This document shows, one piece after another, positions 5,619 to 8,827 of a DNA stretch of 8,827 nt. Source of the DNA: Hydrogenimonas sp. Its GTDB lineage: Bacteria; Campylobacterota; Campylobacteria; Campylobacterales; Hydrogenimonadaceae. The DNA is taken from the NCBI GenBank assembly GCA_015494675.1, contig WGAW01000110.1, forward strand, positions 1 to 8,827. Direction: 5' to 3'. The stretch's first letter is position 1, and each line of letters starts with the position of its first letter. Both the position numbers and the translations under genes were made by a program. The notes under the pieces were generated by a model. That model saw only the letters and a program-made list of their open reading frames with translations. It was not told where the DNA came from and made no database searches.

Positions 5619-8222
5619 TTAGAAGAGGTTGGCGTTTTCGTCAACCCATTTGAAGTACTCGATGATATCTTTGACTTCCTGGTCACTCATACCCTGGTTG
5701 GGCATTCGGAGGTTGAAGTAGTCTATCATCGACTTGACATACGGATCTTTATACATCTTCTCGGGGTTCTTGATGAAGTTGTAGACCCACTGCTCTCCGT
5801 TTTCGTGACGCTGCAGAACACCTGTCAGGTCAGGTCCGGAGCTAACCTTTCCGATGACGTGGCAACCGCCGCATCCGCCTTCGTTGAAGGCCGCTTCACC
5901 GCGTTTGGCCGCTTCGCTCATGGGAGTCGCCACTTTTCTGATAAGGAGGTCTCGTGCCCTGATTCCGACATCCGCAGTCTTGACCATATACTGCCAGATC
6001 ATGTTTTCGAACAGAATAGCCTTTTCGAGATCACCCTTCTTGTAATACTCGTCGGCCTTCTTCTTCTGCTCCGGAATCTTGCCGTACTGATCGAGAGCGT
6101 CCTGAACGAGAGCTTTGATCGTCGGGTACCTCTCGTAGTGGTTCTCTTTGAGGAACTTCACGACGCTCTGGATGACTTTGTCCGTAGCGGCGTTTGTCGC
6201 GACGATTTTCTCGTACTCTTTTTTGAGCTCTTCAGGAGACATCTTCGCCATCTTCAGCTTCTGCGCCGAGACATACTTCTTGTTCGGATCTTTGACGGTC
6301 AGATAACCCATCATCTCGAGGTGGAGCGCGGAGCAGAACTCGGTACAGTAATACGGGAATACACCCTCTCTGTCCGCCTTGAACGTGATGGCCACCGTTT
6401 TACCCGGCTCAAGTGAAGCGTGTACATTGTACTGGTCTACCGTAAAGCCGTGTGTCTCGTCTTCGGCCCGCTCGAGGTTTGTCAGGTAGAAGGTCACGGT
6501 GTCGCCGAGATTGACGTTTACATGCTCAGGGTTGATGTGTGATCGCACAACGGTACCGTATACATATACATGGTTCCCTTTGCGAACGATCTTCTCCTGT
6601 CCCGCCAGAGTCTTTCCTTCGTGGACCTTTCCGGTGAACGGATTGGTTCCCATTTTGTATCTAACGTGCGTATGGAGTTTGCTCGCACGAATCGCTACGG
6701 CCTGGTGCGGCTCACCGAGCGGCAGAGGCATGTCGTAGAGAAGCTGCATCTTTTTGCCGCTGATATCGATAAGCTGATGGTTTTGAGGATGCAGCGGTCC
6801 TATCTCGTTGAAACGGTCTATCGCCAGTTTGTTCAGAGCGATGATATACTCACCCTGCGGATCTTCCGTCTTGCCCTCCATACCGCAGAGGTGTCCGATG
6901 TTGTAGTTGACGTTTACGCGATCTTCGACTTTACACTGCAGGTAGTTCCACTTGACGACCTGGCTGTCGACATACAAAGATGTATAGACCTCCCCTTCGG
7001 TCTTCCACTTCGGTCCGTACTGGTTGTGGAGAGGCCCGAGGCCCAGTTCAGCCTGGCAGTGTGCCGCTTTTTTCAGATCGAGAATCGGAATGCCGTAAGG
7101 GTCTTTGCCCGCATAGTCGCGATTTTTTATCAGCTTCTGGATCTTCTCCCAGCTGTAGACGGTCGCATGTGTATCGAGCTTTCCGCATACGATGATATAC
7201 TTACCGTCGGGGCTCACATCCACACCGTGGGGAGACTTCGGCTCGGGAATCAGAAAGAGTGCGTCGTTTTTGACCGCGACTTCGATCGGAATCACCTTGT
7301 GGCCGTTTACGATCTTCACATTTTTCGGATTTTCGGCGAGTTTCGCCAGCTTCTTCCAGTTATATACATGCAAAAAGTCCGTGTCGTTTCGGCTCATACC
7401 CGCTTCGAACGGAGGAAGCCCCTTTTCGATACCGCCGGTATACATCTCGGAGTTGAAGGAGTTCGTGAAACCCCATCCGTAGCTCGCCTCTTTACCGGCA
7501 TCGGAGAGGTCCTGCATATATGGCGGCATCTCTATCGTAAAAGATTTATCGGGAATGATGCGCCCCTTCTCATGGTCGAACTTCCATACCGTTACACCGC
7601 CCCTGTATGTCTCTTTGTACTCTTCGATCGGGTGGTAGTTGTTGTCAAACGGTGCCGCATACTGGCACGCTTCGAGAATATACTCGCTGTTCGGGGTGAA
7701 GAATGCACCTCCGTGGTCAGATTTGAAAACGGGGTTGACGACAATCTGCTTCGTTACGAAATCCGAGAGATCGATGACGGCGAGGCGGGGGTTGGCCTTA
7801 TCGTTGATGATAAGCCACTTTCCGTCGTACCTACCGTTGGTTTCGGAAATCGCCGGGTGGTGTGTATCTCCCCATGTGATCTCTTTGCCGCGTATCCAGC
7901 CCTGCTTCAGCACCTTTTTTGTATCGTCGTCGTAACCCCAGCCCTGCCACGGCTCCGGTGTAAATACGCCGATATACTTCAATATGCGCATAGAGGGAAC
8001 TCCATACACTATCACCTGCCCGGACTGGCCGCCGGAACTGAATACTATATATTTGTCCCGTCCGCCGCTTGGCGTATAGGTCTTGGCTGCCGCAAGCAGA
8101 TCCTGCTGCGTCAGACCCCGCTCTTTCATCACTTTTTCAAGCTCTGAACCGGCGGAAGCCATCGACACGCCAACCATCGTTCCGATAGCTACCATAGATA
8201 GCTTCTTGATGATTGAACTCAT
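5619..8222 (-). CDS. nosZ: NosZ, clade II nitrous oxide reductase with fused C-terminal cytochrome c (cNosZ)
   Basis: Periplasmic enzyme that reduces N2O to N2 (867 aa). A Sec signal (residues 1-24, core VAIGTMVGVSMASAG, cut after ASA) replaces the Tat signal of clade I enzymes. A beta-propeller domain carries the expected CuZ histidines: H121/H122 in GDTHHP, H170 in SDHGG, H332 in PHGVDVSPDG, H399 in GPLHNQYG, H444 in NIGHLCGMEG and H506 in EPHQAV. The CuA cupredoxin domain has H591, C626, C630, H634 and M637; the motif is CTEFC, with Glu where clade I enzymes have Trp. A helical linker (about 645-780) leads to a monohaem cytochrome c domain with CGGCH (C784, C787, H788) and a distal Met in RMPNQGM. 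The ATG at 8222 is chosen for its AAAGGAGG site and signal peptide; a TTG 63 bases upstream is rejected. It is first in the cluster, with its own promoter and terminator. Confidence 0.98.
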   Translation of the reverse strand: MSSIIKKLSMVAIGTMVGVSMASAGSELEKVMKERGLTQQDLLAAAKTYTPSGGRDKYIVFSSGGQSGQVIVYGVPSMRILKYIGVFTPEPWQGWGYDDDTKKVLKQGWIRGKEITWGDTHHPAISETNGRYDGKWLIINDKANPRLAVIDLSDFVTKQIVVNPVFKSDHGGAFFTPNSEYILEACQYAAPFDNNYHPIEEYKETYRGGVTVWKFDHEKGRIIPDKSFTIEMPPYMQDLSDAGKEASYGWGFTNSFNSEMYTGGIEKGLPPFEAGMSRNDTDFLHVYNWKKLAKLAENPKNVKIVNGHKVIPIEVAVKNDALFLIPEPKSPHGVDVSPDGKYIIVCGKLDTHATVYSWEKIQKLIKNRDYAGKDPYGIPILDLKKAAHCQAELGLGPLHNQYGPKWKTEGEVYTSLYVDSQVVKWNYLQCKVEDRVNVNYNIGHLCGMEGKTEDPQGEYIIALNKLAIDRFNEIGPLHPQNHQLIDISGKKMQLLYDMPLPLGEPHQAVAIRASKLHTHVRYKMGTNPFTGKVHEGKTLAGQEKIVRKGNHVYVYGTVVRSHINPEHVNVNLGDTVTFYLTNLERAEDETHGFTVDQYNVHASLEPGKTVAITFKADREGVFPYYCTEFCSALHLEMMGYLTVKDPNKKYVSAQKLKMAKMSPEELKKEYEKIVATNAATDKVIQSVVKFLKENHYERYPTIKALVQDALDQYGKIPEQKKKADEYYKKGDLEKAILFENMIWQYMVKTADVGIRARDLLIRKVATPMSEAAKRGEAAFNEGGCGGCHVIGKVSSGPDLTGVLQRHENGEQWVYNFIKNPEKMYKDPYVKSMIDYFNLRMPNQGMSDQEVKDIIEYFKWVDENANLF

Positions 8223-8234
8223 GCTACCTCCTTT
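8223..8234 (-). promoter_or_regulatory. Strong ribosome binding site of nosZ
   Basis: AAAGGAGG (8234-8227, minus strand) is a full anti-16S match four bases before the ATG. It decides the start of nosZ, because the longer frame from the TTG at 8285 has no such site and would bury the signal peptide. Confidence 0.85.
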
Positions 8235-8241
8235 AAGTTTT

Positions 8242-8284
8242 CCTGAAATGACAGGCTGAATTTTTCGATTAATGGAAAAATTCA
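8242..8284 (-). repeat. Perfect 10-bp inverted repeat (8257-8284) plus small hairpin (8242-8255) in the nosZ leader
   Basis: On the minus strand TGAATTTTTC, an 8-base loop CATTAATC and GAAAAATTCA form a perfect ten-pair hairpin. A smaller CCTG/CAGG hairpin lies between it and the ribosome site. If transcription starts seven bases after the TAATAT hexamer (about 8284), the large hairpin would be the very 5' end of the nosZ mRNA. It could stabilise the message or be a DNA operator; the sequence alone does not decide. Confidence 0.6.
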
Positions 8285-8290
8285 AACTGC

Positions 8291-8324
8291 ATATTAGAAT
8301 AATAGTTAATTTTGTGTTAATTTT
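8291..8324 (-). promoter_or_regulatory. Candidate nosZ promoter with tandem 11-bp-phased direct repeat
   Basis: On the minus strand AAAATTAAC occurs twice (8324-8316 and 8313-8305), start to start 11 bases apart. A candidate -10 TAATAT (8296-8291) lies eight bases further on; an overlapping alternative, TATTAT, is at 8304-8299. No good -35 hexamer exists, and the repeats occupy that place. One helical turn of phasing in front of a -10 is the layout used by OmpR/PhoB-type activators. A degenerate CRP/FNR-type site (TTAAC-N5-ATTAA) can also be read here, but its spacing is one base too long and it has no correctly placed -10. Confidence 0.5.
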
Positions 8325-8357
8325 TCTTGAAACAACCCATTTTTTCTATATTTAATT

Positions 8358-8372
8358 TATAATGCTTATAAT
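8358..8372 (+). promoter_or_regulatory. Candidate -10 elements of the PAS gene
   Basis: Two perfect TATAAT hexamers (8358-8363 and 8367-8372) face the PAS gene in a very AT-rich stretch. No -35 hexamer at normal spacing is visible, which is usual for Campylobacterota sigma70 promoters. The predicted leader would be about 75-85 bases. Confidence 0.5.
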
Positions 8373-8385
8373 ATAAACTTTTTAG

Positions 8386-8408
8386 TAACGGATACACCGA
8401 AGCCGTTA
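8386..8408 (+). other. Short inverted repeat in the leader of the PAS gene
   Basis: TAACGG (8386-8391) and CCGTTA (8403-8408) form a six-pair stem, with an 11-base loop, between the candidate -10 elements and the start codon. It may be a leader hairpin or a weak operator; its length is close to what chance allows. Confidence 0.3.
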
Positions 8409-8456
8409 TGAAAAAATTGGCTAAAATAGATGGTGAAGAATTTAGAAGGAGATATC

Positions 8457-8827
8457 ATGACGCCCGGGAGACCTACACCTATCGATAAGGAGATCATGCT
8501 CGACAATACCAAGTATATCGAGAGCGAAACCGATACCCGCGGCATAATAGTCGACTGCAACGACTATTTCGCCGAAATATCGGGCTACACAAAGGATGAG
8601 CTGATCGGAGCGCCGCACAATATAGTAAGACACCCCGATATGCCGAAGATAGTTTTCAAACTCCTTTGGGACCGTATCCGGAGCGGCCACAACATAACAG
8701 CCGTCATAAAGAATATGGCAAAAGACGGTCGCTACTACTGGGTATTTACCCACTTCGAGATAATCCGTGACATAAATACGAAAGAGATAAAAGGGTACAG
8801 GGCATACAGAAAGATGGTCTCTCCCCA
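8457..8827 (+). CDS. Aer/CetB-like PAS-domain protein, divergent from nosZ (3' end cut off)
   Basis: Start of a cytoplasmic PAS-domain sensor; 123 codons are visible and the frame is open at the window edge. The ATG at 8457 has AGAAGGAG five bases upstream. The N-terminal PTPIDKEI leader and a single PAS core follow. The core contains NDYFAEISGY (about 35-44), the strongly conserved HNIVRHPDMP block (54-63), a LLWDRI helix, and KDGRYYWV (89-96), then a YRAYRKMVSP segment at the edge. These features match the Aer-type redox-sensing PAS family, whose members bind FAD and report electron-transport state. In Campylobacterota most are short soluble proteins of roughly 150-170 aa, such as CetB of Campylobacter energy taxis. 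A longer form with a methyl-accepting or GGDEF domain cannot be excluded, because the C-terminus is outside. Its divergent position suggests that N2O respiration and taxis or redox sensing may be co-controlled (inference). Confidence 0.85.
   Translation, partial: MTPGRPTPIDKEIMLDNTKYIESETDTRGIIVDCNDYFAEISGYTKDELIGAPHNIVRHPDMPKIVFKLLWDRIRSGHNITAVIKNMAKDGRYYWVFTHFEIIRDINTKEIKGYRAYRKMVSP

Noticed and set aside
6570..8147. 525-codon open frame on the plus strand opposite nosZ
   Set aside because: It is the antisense shadow of nosZ, with no ribosome site, no recognisable domain and a composition typical of reverse reading; nosZ is unambiguous on the other strand.
8223..8285. Longer nosZ start at TTG (8285)
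   Set aside because: It would place 21 residues before the signal peptide, overlaps the leader inverted repeat and lacks a ribosome site; the ATG at 8222 has AAAGGAGG.
8306..8320. Nss/FNR-type palindrome TTAAC-N5-ATTAA before nosZ
   Set aside because: The spacer is one base longer than the TTAAC-N4-GTTAA type, one half-site is degenerate, and no -10 lies at class II distance; the direct-repeat reading fits better, though this is not excluded.
8408..8488. Small plus-strand frame of 26 codons overlapping the PAS start
   Set aside because: No ribosome site lies before its ATG, it sits in the hairpin, and it is out of frame with the well-supported PAS gene; chance is the simplest reading.
8366..8753. 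Minus-strand frames opposite the PAS gene (64 and 103 codons)
   Set aside because: They have no recognisable content or start signals and are antisense to clear PAS coding sequence.
1..8827. Mobile elements, CRISPR arrays, tRNA or rRNA genes
   Set aside because: I saw no transposase, terminal repeats, repeat-spacer pattern or structured RNA gene anywhere in the window; gene order and style look like a conserved chromosomal cluster.

Overview
The window carries most of a clade II (atypical) nitrous oxide reductase gene cluster of the kind known from Wolinella succinogenes and other Campylobacterota (Epsilonproteobacteria). All nos genes lie on the minus strand, in the order nosZ-nosB-nosD-nosG-nosC1-nosC2-nosH-nosF. 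Four features support this assignment: a Sec-type NosZ fused to a C-terminal cytochrome c domain, a nosB gene, the nosG/C1/C2/H electron-transfer module in place of NosR, and a divergent short PAS protein of a type common in Campylobacterota. Coding GC is moderate and the intergenic stretches are very AT-rich, so a moderate-GC (possibly vent- or sediment-dwelling) member of the group is a reasonable but unproven guess.

Layout from right to left. At 8457-8827 a plus-strand gene for an Aer/CetB-like PAS protein runs off the right edge. The 234-bp divergent region (8223-8456) holds candidate promoters for both directions, a tandem direct repeat and a 28-nt inverted repeat in front of nosZ. nosZ (8222-5619) ends in a GC-rich stem-loop (5588-5610). 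An AT-rich gap follows, with a well-formed FNR/CRP-family box placed at class II spacing from a perfect TATAAT. This is a second promoter, driving nosB and everything after it. From nosB (5432) to nosF (running off at base 1) the genes are packed: 4-nt ATGA overlaps at nosD/nosG and nosC1/nosC2, an 8-nt overlap at nosG/nosC1, and gaps of 6-25 nt elsewhere. No gene-free stretch exceeds 300 bases.

How the genes work together (family knowledge plus inference). NosH (membrane, CX3CP motifs and Fe-S clusters) and NosG (periplasmic four-cluster ferredoxin) would take electrons from menaquinol. The two membrane-tethered monohaem cytochromes NosC1 and NosC2 would relay them to the cytochrome domain of NosZ, then to CuA and the CuZ site where N2O becomes N2. 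NosD with the NosF ATPase (and NosY, expected just beyond the left edge) matures the copper site. NosB is a four-helix membrane protein required for N2O respiration in Wolinella but of unknown mechanism; here it has a His/Met-rich periplasmic face. The most useful new observations are the separate FNR-like promoter after the nosZ stem-loop, the different control architecture in front of nosZ, and the His/Met cluster of NosB.
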